From Aminivibrio pyruvatiphilus (lineage in GTDB: Bacteria > Synergistota > Synergistia > Synergistales > Aminobacteriaceae): 64,000 nt of DNA. Below are positions 9,387 through 18,481 of this stretch, one piece after another. Within the stretch, counting starts at the first letter, position 1. The number at the start of each line of letters is the position of its first letter. The notes below the pieces were generated by a model, which made no database searches, was not told where the DNA came from, and saw nothing but the letters and a program-made list of their open reading frames with translations. The stretch spans positions 62,001-126,000 of the forward strand of contig NZ_SORI01000003.1 of the NCBI RefSeq assembly GCF_004366815.1, given 5' to 3'. Made by a program: the position numbers and the translations under genes.

Positions 9387-10352
9387 TCACCTCAGGTCGA
9401 TTCGGGGATCGATCAGGGTATAGACGATGTCCACGAGGAAGTTGATCAGGACGAATATGGCCGCCACGATCATGAGGTAGGCCACGATGACGGGCCTGTC
9501 CGCCGTGTTGATGGAGTCCACCAGGAGCTTGCCCATGCCCGGCCATGCGAAGATGGTTTCCGTCACGGTGGCGAAGGCAATGAGGCTCCCGATCTGCATG
9601 CCGAAGACCGTCACCACGGGAACGAGGGCGTTCTTCAGCGCGTGGGAGAAGAAGAGGCTCCTCCAGGAGACGCCCTTGGCCCTGGCGAACCGGATGAAGT
9701 CCTGGCGCATGACCTCCATGATCTGGGCCCGGATGAGCCGGATAAGCATGGCCAGTGTTCCGAGGGCGAGGGTCACCGCCGGGAGGACGATGTGCCGGAA
9801 GCCGTCCCAGGTGAGGAAAGCGAAGGGGATGCCGAAAAGAGGAGCCGTGGCCCCCCGGCCGGACGAAGGCAGGAGACCCTTCTCCACGGCGAAGTAGAAG
9901 ATGAGGAGAATGCCCACCCAGAAGGACGGCAGGGAAATCCCCAGCAGGGACCCCCCCATGACCGCCCGGCTGAAGGGGCTGTTCGGCCTCGCCCCGGCGT
10001 AGACTCCGCATGGCAGCGCCACCGCCAGGGACAGGAGCACCGAGAAGAAGACCAGTTCGAGGGTGGCGGGCATCCGCTCCACGATGAGGGTCAGGGCGGG
10101 GCGCTTGAAGATGTAGGACACCCCCAGGTCCCCCCGGAGGAGGTTCTGCAGGAAGACCCCGTACTGCACCCACAGGGGCCGGTCGAGGCCGAGGGCTGTC
10201 CGGGCCTCGGCGATCTGGGCGTCCGTGGCCGTGGGCGGCACGATCATGAGGACCGGGTCGCCGGTGAAGCTCATCACGAGAAAAACGATCACCGAGACGG
10301 TGAACAGGACGACAATCATCTGGACAAGGCGTTTCAGCAGATATTTCAGCAT
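9387..10352 (-). CDS. Peptide ABC transporter permease (DppB-like)
   Basis: 321 aa. It starts with the DppB-type helix MLKYLLKRLVQMIVVLFTVS and has the characteristic GLDRPLWVQYGVFLQNLLRGDLG block near residue 65. The EAA loop is FIRFARAKGVSWRSLFFSHAL. It is the first gene of the importer set B-C-D-F-A, about 60 bp after murB on the same strand. Its ribosome-binding site is weak (GGGGATATGATCC). Confidence 0.92.
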   Translation of the reverse strand: MLKYLLKRLVQMIVVLFTVSVIVFLVMSFTGDPVLMIVPPTATDAQIAEARTALGLDRPLWVQYGVFLQNLLRGDLGVSYIFKRPALTLIVERMPATLELVFFSVLLSLAVALPCGVYAGARPNSPFSRAVMGGSLLGISLPSFWVGILLIFYFAVEKGLLPSSGRGATAPLFGIPFAFLTWDGFRHIVLPAVTLALGTLAMLIRLIRAQIMEVMRQDFIRFARAKGVSWRSLFFSHALKNALVPVVTVFGMQIGSLIAFATVTETIFAWPGMGKLLVDSINTADRPVIVAYLMIVAAIFVLINFLVDIVYTLIDPRIDLR

Positions 10353-10411
10353 GGATCATATCCCCGTTTCGTGTGGAATGGAGAGCCCCGGGTTCAGCGG
10401 CAGGCAACACC

Positions 10412-11380
10412 TCACGGGCAGGCCTCCGATGCCGGGACGAGCTTCCCCGTCTCGTCGGCGTACCGGACTTCGCAGTCGAGCCAGACGCCTATCCTGTCGT
10501 GAACCCTGCGCCGGACCAGGCCGATGAGGCCAAGGACATCCCGGGAGGACGCCCCCCCGAGGTTGACGATAAAATTGGCGTGCAGAGAGGAAACCCGGGC
10601 CCCTCCCACGGTCTCCCCCTTGAGGCCCGTGTCCTCGATGATCTTTCCCGGAGGGCCCGCGAGCTCGAAGACCGCCGGATCGTTGGTGAACACGGAGCCG
10701 CAGTTGGGCAGGTCAAGGGGAAACTTGCCCCTGCGCTCCCCGAGGACCCGGATCTGTTCCCTCCTCACCGCGCCGGGTTCCGACCGCCGGAAATCCAGGA
10801 CGGCGCCGAGGACGATCCACCGTTTTTCCGGCACGTCGGGAGGATCCTGGAAGAGGGACCGCCGGTAGGAGAAGCCGCACTCTTCATTCACGAATGTCCG
10901 CCGTTCCCCGGCAAGCGAGACGGCGTCCACGGACCGGATGTTCTCTCCGGCACTGTGCCGGAGGCTTCCTCCGTTCATGGTGACCAGACCGCCCAGGGAG
11001 CCGGGAATGCCCGCCGCGTGCTCGAAGCCGGAAAGCCCTGCGTCGGCAAGGTTCTTTACCAGCTTCGGCACCCAGATTCCTCCCCTGGCCCTCACCTCCG
11101 TACCGGAGATAGAAAATTCCGAAAAAAGCCTCCCCAGCTTCATCACCACGCCCCGGATGCCGCCGTCAGGGAAGAGCAGGTTCGTCCCCTTCCCCAAGAC
11201 AAGAAAGGGCACATTCTCTCCCCTGACAAATTCCAGGAGCCGGAGGATCTCCTCCTCCGTGCGGGGCTGGACCAGGGCGTCCGCCGGCCCCCCGATCTTC
11301 CACGAACAATGGTCTTTCAGCGGCTCCATGGGGGAGACCACCCCCACACGGAGTTTCTGCAGCTTTTCCGCAAGGATCAT
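10412..11380 (-). CDS. murB: UDP-N-acetylmuramate dehydrogenase
   Basis: 322 aa. FAD-binding PCMH-type blocks are visible: KIGGPADALVQP near residue 30, GKGTNLLFPDGGIRGVV near 65, and GIPGSLGGLVTMNGG near 125. The catalytic Ser is in NCGSVFTND, and a C-terminal EVRYADE supplies a candidate catalytic Glu. It reduces UDP-GlcNAc-enolpyruvate to UDP-MurNAc in peptidoglycan synthesis. The frame is open further upstream, but ATG at 11380 begins the homologous region. No other cell-wall genes are adjacent, so it is displaced from the usual mur cluster. Confidence 0.92.
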   Translation of the reverse strand: MILAEKLQKLRVGVVSPMEPLKDHCSWKIGGPADALVQPRTEEEILRLLEFVRGENVPFLVLGKGTNLLFPDGGIRGVVMKLGRLFSEFSISGTEVRARGGIWVPKLVKNLADAGLSGFEHAAGIPGSLGGLVTMNGGSLRHSAGENIRSVDAVSLAGERRTFVNEECGFSYRRSLFQDPPDVPEKRWIVLGAVLDFRRSEPGAVRREQIRVLGERRGKFPLDLPNCGSVFTNDPAVFELAGPPGKIIEDTGLKGETVGGARVSSLHANFIVNLGGASSRDVLGLIGLVRRRVHDRIGVWLDCEVRYADETGKLVPASEACP

Positions 11381-11408
11381 GGGTGTTTCCGAACCGCCTT
11401 TCGCGAAG

Positions 11409-11434
11409 GGGGGATGGGAATCCTCCCATCCCCC
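11409..11434. repeat. Perfect 11-bp stem-loop between yhaN-like gene and murB
   Basis: GGGGGATGGGA (11409-11419) and TCCCATCCCCC (11424-11434) pair perfectly around a 4-nt loop. There is no U run in either direction. It lies in the 82-bp gap before murB and may be an mRNA processing or stability element. Confidence 0.55.
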
Positions 11435-11462
11435 TGCAGGTTTTCCGCGTTTCTTCTCTCCC

Positions 11463-14400
11463 TCATACTGCCGGGCGGAAGGTTCCCCGCTCGATATGGT
11501 GGAAGGCGAGAAAATCCGGAGCGGTCCCCCGGGCCTCCACCACGGTCCGGAAAATGTCGAGGGTCTTTTTCTGGCAGGTGAAAAGGAGCACCTGGTTGTC
11601 CTCCGCCGCTTCGAGAATGGCCTCAGCGGCCCCCTGCTGGCGGGTTTCGTCGAACCGGACGAGAAGATCGTCAAGTATCAGGGGCAGGGGCTCGGAATTC
11701 CGTCCCCACAGCGTCGCCAGGGAGAGCCGCATGGACAGGTAGACCTGGTCGGCGAGCCCTGAACTCCACTTGACCTCGTCCTTCCGTTCCCTGGAGGGAT
11801 CGTTCCCTTCAAGGACCACGGAGAGTCCTCTCTCTCCTCCACCCGAAAGAAGAGTGTAGCGGTTTCCCGTCATGAGCGCAAGATATTTTCCCGCCCTGCG
11901 GATCACCTCGGGCTGGCGCTCCCTCTCGTGCTTCTCCTTGGAAACCTCGAGGAAATGCCTGGCGAGGATCACCGAAAGCCACTCTTTCACGCTGTCGTCC
12001 AGCTTCCGCTCCATCTCGCTCCTGGAAAAGAGCAGTTCCCCGAGGCGCTCATCCGCGGCGATCTGCTCCAGGCGGAGGGCAAGCCTACCTCTGGAGTCCG
12101 CCGCGGCCTCGAACTCCTTTTCCAGCACGGCGGCTTCCTCCGCCGCCCGCTCCCTCTCCTTCGCCCCGTCCTCCGCCGGGAGGGCCAGGAGCTCCTCTCC
12201 CGCCTTCTCCACTTCCTCCGCGGTGCCGAAAAGGCCAAGGAGGACCTTCCGCTCCCGGGAGGCATCGTCAAGGAGGCGTTCCCGTTCGTCCCAGCGGGCG
12301 GCGAGGGCCCTGTACCGTTCCTCGTTTTCCGAACCGGCGATGGTGAAGAGCTCCCCTGTTTTTTCCCCGTTGACTTCCAGCTCTCCCCGGTGTCCGGAAA
12401 GGGAGACGGAAAGGGCCGCCAGGTCCCGTTCGAGAGCGGCGATCTCCCCCTTTCTCTCCCCGGCCTGCCGCAGCGCGGCGGCAAGAATACGGATGGAAGA
12501 CGGGTCGGGCTCTTCCGATAGCTCTGCGCCCGCACCCGCGAAGAGCCCCGCCAGGTCGGCAATGCGCTGCCTCACCGAGGAGATATACCTCTCGAGTTCC
12601 CTCATCTCCGCCTTCCGAGATTCGATAGCGGACTTCTCCGACCGGAGCTGCAGTATCCGGGGCACCAGGGCCTCCATGTCCTTCGGGGCAAGGTTCTGGT
12701 CAAATTGCCGCCCTGCAAGCCAGCGGCGCCATTCGGCCACAAGACTGTCAAGCTCTGCAGCTGTCCGCTCAAGGGCGCTCTCCATGGCCTCGCTCTCGCT
12801 GTCCATCCGGGCCATCACGGCGGCCATCTGTCGGCTCCGTTCGCTCAGCACGGCGAACCGTTCGTTCGCCGAATTGTCCCTCTCCCCTTCTTCCAGAAGC
12901 TCGTCCATTTCGTTGGCGAACCTCGGGGCCCTGATACCGAGCCGCTCCCCGAGTTCCTCCCGTCTGTTCCGGAGCCTTTCGACCCTGGCCTTCTGGCTTT
13001 CCAGCAGCAGCAGGGTCTCCTCCATCCGCAGGTCGAGATCGTCCATCCTGCGGGTCCACCAGGAGAGGGCCGTCTCGTACCGCTTCTGCTGGTCCCGGTG
13101 GGCTATGAATGAGAGCAGGGAGGCGCTGAAAAGGGCCACGGCGCCGAAGAACCACAACCGGTCAGAGGTGAGCCAGGCCTGGTAGGTGCCCCCTCCGCCC
13201 ACGGCGAGCAGCGCCCCGGAGATGAGGGCCACCATGGTCCCGGGCTCGGGGGGCTCTTCCTCGGCGAGGACCGCTTTTTCACTGATAATGGTGGTCCTGG
13301 CTTCCTCGAGGTTCGCCAGCTCCTCTTCCTCGTCGCAGAGTTCCCCGAACACGGCCCGCAGGCCGGTGATGAGGCTCCACCGCTCGGTGGCCCGCTTTGC
13401 TCTTGTCTCCACTCCCGCCGTTTCCCGGTCGAGGGAAGCGGCCTCGCTTCTCCGGTCTTCCCGCAGGCGATTCCACTGGACAAGGGATTTCTCCTCTTCA
13501 CCCTTCCTCCTCTCGAGAAGCTCCTTCCGCTCTGCGGTCCTTCTGGCGTAGTCTATGGCTTGGGCAGAGACATCGGCCCCGGCGAGGTGTTCTTCCGTCC
13601 ACCAGGAACAGAGATTCTCCAGGTTTCCCCTGAAGGCCTTTTCCGCGTCCCCTATCTCCTTTTCCAGAAGCCCCCTTCTGGCGAGAGATGCCCGGAACTG
13701 CTCGCTCTCGTGCTCCAATCCCTCCACTTCCTGCCGCGCTTGAAGACACCCGAGGACGGGGTCCGCCTCCAGGACGGCCTTCTCCCTTGCCTTCGCCGCC
13801 TTTTCTTCCTCCAGGCGGGCGACGGCGGCCTCTATCCTTTCCTTCTCCTCTTTCAGCCGTTCCAGCCGGGACAGGCCGTTTTCGGGAAAGGGATGAAGCT
13901 CCGTCATACCGGCAAGCCTCAGTTCAGTCTCCTCGAGGGCCTTCCGGGAGGGGCGGGCCTTTTCAAGAAGCTCCAGCCTGGCGATCCGTCCTTTGAGGAT
14001 CTCCAGCCGCTCCTTCTTCTTTTCAATGGAGTCTTCCATGGCAGACAGGTCGTCCTTCATCCTCCGCCATGCGCCGTTACGCTCCCTGAGATCCCGTATG
14101 GCGGCGTCCGTTTCGCCCATGGAGGCGAGAAGCCGGTTCACCGCCGACGCACTCCGGGCGTTCCCCCACGGCCGGTAGAGTTCATTCTGCCGGGCATCGA
14201 GCAGCGAGAGCAGTTTCGGAAGGGATGCCGACCCCAGGCCGGCTCCGGCGGCAAAGAACCGGGCGGCCACGTCGGAAGAGTTCAGGGGGTCCAGGGACTG
14301 CATCTCCCCGAGCCCCATGGCGAAAACGCTCTCGTAGACATCCCTGCTGATGGAGAAGAAATCCGGCGAAAGCTCGGCGGCAGGGCCCCCGTCGGCGGGA

Positions 14401-14684
14401 GCAATGAGGTTCTTCTGCCCCTCCACGGTCAGGATGTAATCCCTCCCGTCCTCCATGCGGATCCTTGCGGAGCCTCCGTGCTGCCCGCCATTCAGGGGCT
14501 CGTACAGGTTCGCCTTCCCCCTGCCGTTCTTCCCCCTGCTGAAAAGCAGGCGGCGGAAGAAATTCATCAGGGTGGTCTTGCCGCTTTCGTTCTCTCCATG
14601 AAAGATGGTGAGCCCTTTAGACAGTTTAGCTCCCGAGCCCGAGAAAACACCGAAGTTATTGACAAAAAATTCCGTTATCTTCAT
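11463..14684 (-). CDS. AAA-type ATPase, YhaN/SbcC-like
   Basis: 1073 aa. N-terminal Walker A is GENESGKTT at about residues 30-38, in the context NNFGVFSG typical of YhaN/RecF/SbcC-like ATPases. Long charged coiled-coil arms (Glu/Arg/Leu-rich, roughly residues 185-480 and 560-930) flank a central hydrophobic pair (ISGALLAVGGGG and FFGAVALFSASLLSFIA, about residues 480-530). The C-terminus has the signature-like SSGLADQVYLSMRLSL and Walker B LPLILDDLLVRFDE. It overlaps the upstream nuclease gene by 4 bp (ATGA), so the two are translationally coupled. By analogy with B. subtilis YhaN/YhaO it probably works with that nuclease on DNA ends. The membrane-like centre is a known feature of this subfamily. 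Confidence 0.85.
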   Translation of the reverse strand: MKITEFFVNNFGVFSGSGAKLSKGLTIFHGENESGKTTLMNFFRRLLFSRGKNGRGKANLYEPLNGGQHGGSARIRMEDGRDYILTVEGQKNLIAPADGGPAAELSPDFFSISRDVYESVFAMGLGEMQSLDPLNSSDVAARFFAAGAGLGSASLPKLLSLLDARQNELYRPWGNARSASAVNRLLASMGETDAAIRDLRERNGAWRRMKDDLSAMEDSIEKKKERLEILKGRIARLELLEKARPSRKALEETELRLAGMTELHPFPENGLSRLERLKEEKERIEAAVARLEEEKAAKAREKAVLEADPVLGCLQARQEVEGLEHESEQFRASLARRGLLEKEIGDAEKAFRGNLENLCSWWTEEHLAGADVSAQAIDYARRTAERKELLERRKGEEEKSLVQWNRLREDRRSEAASLDRETAGVETRAKRATERWSLITGLRAVFGELCDEEEELANLEEARTTIISEKAVLAEEEPPEPGTMVALISGALLAVGGGGTYQAWLTSDRLWFFGAVALFSASLLSFIAHRDQQKRYETALSWWTRRMDDLDLRMEETLLLLESQKARVERLRNRREELGERLGIRAPRFANEMDELLEEGERDNSANERFAVLSERSRQMAAVMARMDSESEAMESALERTAAELDSLVAEWRRWLAGRQFDQNLAPKDMEALVPRILQLRSEKSAIESRKAEMRELERYISSVRQRIADLAGLFAGAGAELSEEPDPSSIRILAAALRQAGERKGEIAALERDLAALSVSLSGHRGELEVNGEKTGELFTIAGSENEERYRALAARWDERERLLDDASRERKVLLGLFGTAEEVEKAGEELLALPAEDGAKERERAAEEAAVLEKEFEAAADSRGRLALRLEQIAADERLGELLFSRSEMERKLDDSVKEWLSVILARHFLEVSKEKHERERQPEVIRRAGKYLALMTGNRYTLLSGGGERGLSVVLEGNDPSRERKDEVKWSSGLADQVYLSMRLSLATLWGRNSEPLPLILDDLLVRFDETRQQGAAEAILEAAEDNQVLLFTCQKKTLDIFRTVVEARGTAPDFLAFHHIERGTFRPAV

Positions 14685-15976
14685 AATCCGTCAATCCCTT
14701 CGAGCAGTCCGGACAGGGCCGAAAAGGTCCCCCTGTCGAGGAGCAGCTCCGCGTCCTCGTCGGACAGGGAGTCTATCACGTCCAGCACCTCCCGGGACGG
14801 GATCCTGTCCAGAATTCCCCGCTCTCTGAGGATGTTCTTGAGTCCATCCCGGAGATTGCCTCCCTGCCGGAAAGCCCGGACCTCCTTCAGGAAATCGCCT
14901 GCAAAATGGCTGCCCGCCGCGAGGGAGTCAAGATCCAGGGGGGGGGCCGTCACCTCGAAAATCTCCTCGGTGAAGATGAAATCGGGCCTGTCTTCCTCCC
15001 CTTCGTTCACTGTCTCAAGAAGCCCGCCGGGCCCCCTGAGAAACCCCGGGCGGCGGAGGAGTCCGTGGATCTTCCCCCGGCCTGAAATGGAAAGCCGCAG
15101 AAGGGCCGGCAGCCTGCCGTTTTCCCGCCGGACCGTCTCCTTCAGGTCCGACACGGCCTGGAAAAACTCCTCGTCCCGCTCCATTCCGTCAATGGAAATG
15201 TCCCCGCTTCTCCACCGTACCACGTCGCAGGGGACGAACTCGGCACACCCTGGCTCACCGGCGGAGAGGGTGACGTAAAAAACGCCCTTTTTCCCCGTTT
15301 CCCGGATGTTCCTCCCCTGGATAGTCCCGGGATAGACCACAAGGGGGTCCCGGCAGAGCACCTCCGCCCCGTGCACGTGGCCCAGGGCCCAGTAGTCCAT
15401 GCCCGCCGCCCTCAGGTCGTCCAGGGAACAGGGGGCGTAGTTTTCATGCCCCTTCCGGCCGCCCACGTTGCAGTGGAGCAGGGCGATGTTCACGCCTTCT
15501 CCCTTCCGGCCCGCGAACCGGAGGGCCACATTTTCCTCCACGTCCCGGACGGGATAGCTGAAGCCGTGAACCGTGCCGGCCATCTCCCCTCCAAGCACCA
15601 GGGGAACTGACTCGACCCCGGGGCCGAACCGGAAGGCCAGGGGCGGAAAATCCCTGTCCGCCTCCCATCCCGAGAGGGAATCGTGGTTTCCCGCAGCGAT
15701 GAAGGAAGGGATTCCTCCGCCGGAAAGGCGCCGAAGCTGTTCGAGAAAAAAAACCTGGGCCCGGACGCTTCTGTCCTCGCTGTCATAGACATCGCCCGAG
15801 ACCAAGAAGAAATCCGCTCCCTTCTTCAGGGCGAAGGTGACGGCATTTTCAAAAGCCCGGAAAGTCGCTTTTCGCAGGAATGCCCCGAGGGAGGGAGAGA
15901 TATCGGAAAGCCCGGAAAAAGGGCTGTCGAGGTGAAGGTCCGCGCAGTGAACGAAAGAAATTTTCCGGCCGCTCAC
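14681..15976 (-). CDS. Metallophosphoesterase, YhaO/SbcD-like DNA nuclease
   Basis: 431 aa from GTG at 15976. Calcineurin-like nuclease motifs are in order: HCADLHLDSPF, SGDVYDSEDR, AAGNHDSLSG, and a late ALGHVHGAE. These are the metal ligands of the Mre11/SbcD/YhaO phosphoesterases. GTG is preceded by GGAGAGGGGG at 8 nt; an in-frame TTG at 16045 would add 23 residues without recognisable homology. It is the first gene of the nuclease-ATPase pair and lies divergent from the FabH-like gene, so its promoter must be in 15977-16150. A role in DNA end processing is inferred from the family. Confidence 0.85.
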   Translation of the reverse strand: MSGRKISFVHCADLHLDSPFSGLSDISPSLGAFLRKATFRAFENAVTFALKKGADFFLVSGDVYDSEDRSVRAQVFFLEQLRRLSGGGIPSFIAAGNHDSLSGWEADRDFPPLAFRFGPGVESVPLVLGGEMAGTVHGFSYPVRDVEENVALRFAGRKGEGVNIALLHCNVGGRKGHENYAPCSLDDLRAAGMDYWALGHVHGAEVLCRDPLVVYPGTIQGRNIRETGKKGVFYVTLSAGEPGCAEFVPCDVVRWRSGDISIDGMERDEEFFQAVSDLKETVRRENGRLPALLRLSISGRGKIHGLLRRPGFLRGPGGLLETVNEGEEDRPDFIFTEEIFEVTAPPLDLDSLAAGSHFAGDFLKEVRAFRQGGNLRDGLKNILRERGILDRIPSREVLDVIDSLSDEDAELLLDRGTFSALSGLLEGIDGL

Positions 15977-16152
15977 CGGGTCTTCCCCCTCTCCGCCGGG
16001 AGAAAAGGCAGCTCGTTCTGGTACACTCGGCACCACTCCCTTCAAAAATCCCGTCTACTTTATGCCACAGCTTCCTTCTTTGCAACACGATCCTGTTTCC
16101 TCAGTTTTTCCCGGCAGAGGGAATCACGCCGGGGCCCCTTGTCTCCCGGGGC

Positions 16153-16181
16153 TTGTCACCGGCCGGTGACAATGGGATAAT
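16153..16181 (+). promoter_or_regulatory. Promoter with overlapping 20-bp palindromic operator
   Basis: TTGTCA (16153-16158) and GATAAT (16176-16181) are spaced by 17 bp, a good sigma-70-type promoter, 41 bp before the FabH-like ATG. The perfect palindrome TTGTCACCGGCCGGTGACAA spans 16153-16172, covering the -35 box and most of the spacer. This is the geometry of a repressor operator. The cognate regulator is not identifiable here. Confidence 0.7.
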
Positions 16182-16221
16182 TCTTCCGTAATTGAATCCG
16201 ATTGTGGAGGATTATAGAGAG

Positions 16222-17235
16222 ATGAAAGGATTTGGAGCGGCCATTTCGGCCATTTCGTACTACCTTCCGCCGAAAGTGGTGGACAACAGGGCCCTCGTGG
16301 AGGAGTTCGGCACGTGGACTGAAGATAAAATATACCAGAAAACCGGAATAAGGGAACGCCACGTGGTCGACGGGGAGCTGGTGTCGGACCTTGCGGCCAG
16401 GGCGGCGGAAAAGCTCTTCGAAGAACACGGCGTCGACCGGGATTCTATCGACTTCCTGCTGCTGTGCACCGAAAGCCCCGATTATTACCTTCCGGCCACA
16501 GCCTGCGTGGTGCAGGACCGTCTTGGCCTGAAAAAAACCACCGGGGCCCTGGACTACAACCTGGGATGCTCGGGCTTCATCTATGGCCTCGCCCTCTCGA
16601 AGGGGCTCATCGCCGCGGGCATAGCGTCGAGGGTCCTGCTCATCACCGCCGACACCCTGACCCGGACAATCAACCCGAAGGACAAGAGCACCCGGACCAT
16701 CTTCGGCGACGCCGCGGCGGCCATCCTGGTGGAGGCCTCCGACACGGCCCGTATCGGCGATTTCGTCCTCGGCACCGACGGCTCAGGCATGGACAAGCTC
16801 ATCATACCCGCCGGTGCATGGGCAGCCCCCCGCTCTCCCGAAACTGCCGCCGAACGGACAAACAAGTGGGGAAACACCAGGAGCGCGGAAAACCTGTACA
16901 TGAACGGCCCGGAGGTACTCAACTTCACCCTGGCCACCGTGCCCGAAGCGGTCAGCCGGACACTGGAGGCTCATTCCCTGAAGCTCGAGGACGTGGACCT
17001 CTTTGTCTTCCACCAGGCCACGCTCCTCATCCTGGAGCACCTGAGGAAGGAAATCGGCATTCCTCCGGAGAAGTTCTTCATGAACATGGAGAACAAGGGC
17101 AACACGGTGAGCGCCACCATTCCCATGGCTCTGCGGGACGCCGCCGACGAGGGCAGGCTCCGCCCCGGGGACAGGGTCATGGCCGTGGGATTCGGCGTCG
17201 GGTATTCCTGGGGAGCGACTATCATACGATGGTAA
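16222..17235 (+). CDS. 3-oxoacyl-ACP synthase III family protein (FabH-like)
   Basis: 337 aa. Catalytic Cys is in LGCSGFIYGL near residue 110, His in FHQAT near 260, and Asn in NKGNTVSATIP near 290, giving the Cys-His-Asn triad of FabH-type ketoacyl synthases. The usual GATIIRW ending is present. It should condense an acyl-CoA with malonyl-ACP or a similar donor in the cytoplasm. ATG at 16222 was chosen over an upstream TTG at 16192, because GGAGG and AGAGAG precede it and homology begins there. It is a single-gene unit with its own promoter/operator and a strong terminator, not part of a fab cluster, so it may serve a special acyl starter or a secondary pathway rather than bulk fatty acid synthesis. 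Confidence 0.85.
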   Translation: MKGFGAAISAISYYLPPKVVDNRALVEEFGTWTEDKIYQKTGIRERHVVDGELVSDLAARAAEKLFEEHGVDRDSIDFLLLCTESPDYYLPATACVVQDRLGLKKTTGALDYNLGCSGFIYGLALSKGLIAAGIASRVLLITADTLTRTINPKDKSTRTIFGDAAAAILVEASDTARIGDFVLGTDGSGMDKLIIPAGAWAAPRSPETAAERTNKWGNTRSAENLYMNGPEVLNFTLATVPEAVSRTLEAHSLKLEDVDLFVFHQATLLILEHLRKEIGIPPEKFFMNMENKGNTVSATIPMALRDAADEGRLRPGDRVMAVGFGVGYSWGATIIRW

Positions 17236-17275
17236 GAACAGCACCTCTTGTATTCTGAAAAATGTGATAGACTGG

Positions 17276-17306
17276 GGGGCGGAACAGTCATGTTCCGCCC
17301 CTTTTT
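17276..17306 (+). terminator. Rho-independent terminator of the FabH-like gene
   Basis: GGGGCGGAACA (17276-17286) pairs perfectly with TGTTCCGCCCC (17291-17301), followed by TTTTT. Confidence 0.9.
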
Positions 17307-17332
17307 CGCTGCGCACAAGGAGCGTGGATACA

Positions 17333-18481
17333 TTGAGCGGAATGGTACTCCGGAAGTTTGTCGCCCCTGAAATCATCTTCGGCAGAGGATCCCGCGCTCT
17401 CGCCGGCCGGTACGCCAGGAACCTCGGAGGCACGAAGATCCTCGTGGTCACCGACGACGGCGTGGCCGAAGCCGGGTGGCTCGATCCCCTCCTCGAAAGC
17501 CTCGAAGGCGAGGGCCTGGGCTGGGCGGTCTACCGCGACGTTCAGCCGAACCCCACCGAATCCATGGTCATGCGGGGAGCTCACATCTACACCTCGGAAG
17601 GCTGCGACCTCATCCTCACCCTCGGCGGAGGAAGCCCCATGGACTGCGCCAAGGCCATCGGTGCCGTCCACGCCAACGGGGGGAACGTGCTGGACTTTGT
17701 GGGGGTGGACAAAATCCCCGTCCCCTGCCCTCCGGTGGTCTGCATACCCACCACCGCAGGAAGCGCCGCGGACATCTCCCAGTTTTCCATCATCAAGAAC
17801 GAAAAAACAGGCATCAAACACGCCATTGTCAGCAAGTCCATGGTCCCTGACGTGGCCCTGGTGGACCCGGACACGACCCTCACCATGGACGGCTTCCTCA
17901 CCGCGTCCACGGGAATGGACGCCCTCACCCACGCCTTCGAGGCCTACGTGTCCCGGGCGCACTCGCCTCTTACGGACCTCCACGCACTCCAGTCCGTGGA
18001 GATGGTGCACACCTTTCTTCTCCGCGCCATGGGCGACCTCTCCAACCCGGAATACCGGACCGGGATGATGCTGGCGTCCCTCCATGCCGGCCTCGCCTTT
18101 TCCAACGCGAGTCTCGGCGTGGTCCACGCCCTCTCCCACAGTCTCGGCGGGCTCCTCGACCTTCCCCACGGAGAATGCAACTCCCTGCTCCTCCGTCACG
18201 GGGTGGAAGCCAACTTCGATGCCGTCCCCGAACGGTTTGCCTCCCTCCTCGAACGGTTCGGCGGCCCTGCGGAACCTCCCGGCGTCCTCCCCGGGCTGCT
18301 CGCCCGCCTTGATGACCTCAGGGAACGGGCAGGTCTTCCGGGAAGGCTCCGGGATCTCGGCCTGAGTGAGGATCTTCTTCCCGAAATAGCGGCGGCGGCT
18401 TGGGAGGACCCCTGCATGATCACGAACCCCCGTCCCATGTCCTCTTCCGACCTTGAGGGAATCCTGCGAAATGCCTACTGA
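17333..18481 (+). CDS. Iron-containing alcohol dehydrogenase, ErcA-like
   Basis: 382 aa, the standard length for group III iron alcohol dehydrogenases. It starts LRKFVAPEIIFG. The NAD-binding GGGSPMDCAKAIG is near residue 100. Iron ligands are Asp/His in TGMDALTHAFEAYVS and two His in GVVHALSHSLGG and LPHGECNSLL. The N-terminus and overall pattern recall ErcA, an ADH-like protein linked in Pseudomonas to regulation of ethanol oxidation. I chose TTG at 17333 because AAGGAG lies 10 nt before it; the ATG at 17342 is 19 nt from that site and GTG at 17324 only 1 nt. The end overlaps an HD-GYP gene by 11 bp, which favours a sensing/signalling role over bulk catabolism, but catalysis is not excluded. 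Confidence 0.82.
   Translation: MSGMVLRKFVAPEIIFGRGSRALAGRYARNLGGTKILVVTDDGVAEAGWLDPLLESLEGEGLGWAVYRDVQPNPTESMVMRGAHIYTSEGCDLILTLGGGSPMDCAKAIGAVHANGGNVLDFVGVDKIPVPCPPVVCIPTTAGSAADISQFSIIKNEKTGIKHAIVSKSMVPDVALVDPDTTLTMDGFLTASTGMDALTHAFEAYVSRAHSPLTDLHALQSVEMVHTFLLRAMGDLSNPEYRTGMMLASLHAGLAFSNASLGVVHALSHSLGGLLDLPHGECNSLLLRHGVEANFDAVPERFASLLERFGGPAEPPGVLPGLLARLDDLRERAGLPGRLRDLGLSEDLLPEIAAAAWEDPCMITNPRPMSSSDLEGILRNAY

Noticed and set aside
5139-9423. Long open frames on the plus strand opposite the peptide importer genes
   Set aside because: They mirror clear ABC-transporter genes, have no ribosome-binding sites or family motifs, and result from GC-rich codon bias.
8497-10410. Apparent 637-residue fusion including the DppC-like permease
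   Set aside because: The first half is a shadow of the DppB gene; DppC has its own start at 9381 with a good ribosome-binding site.
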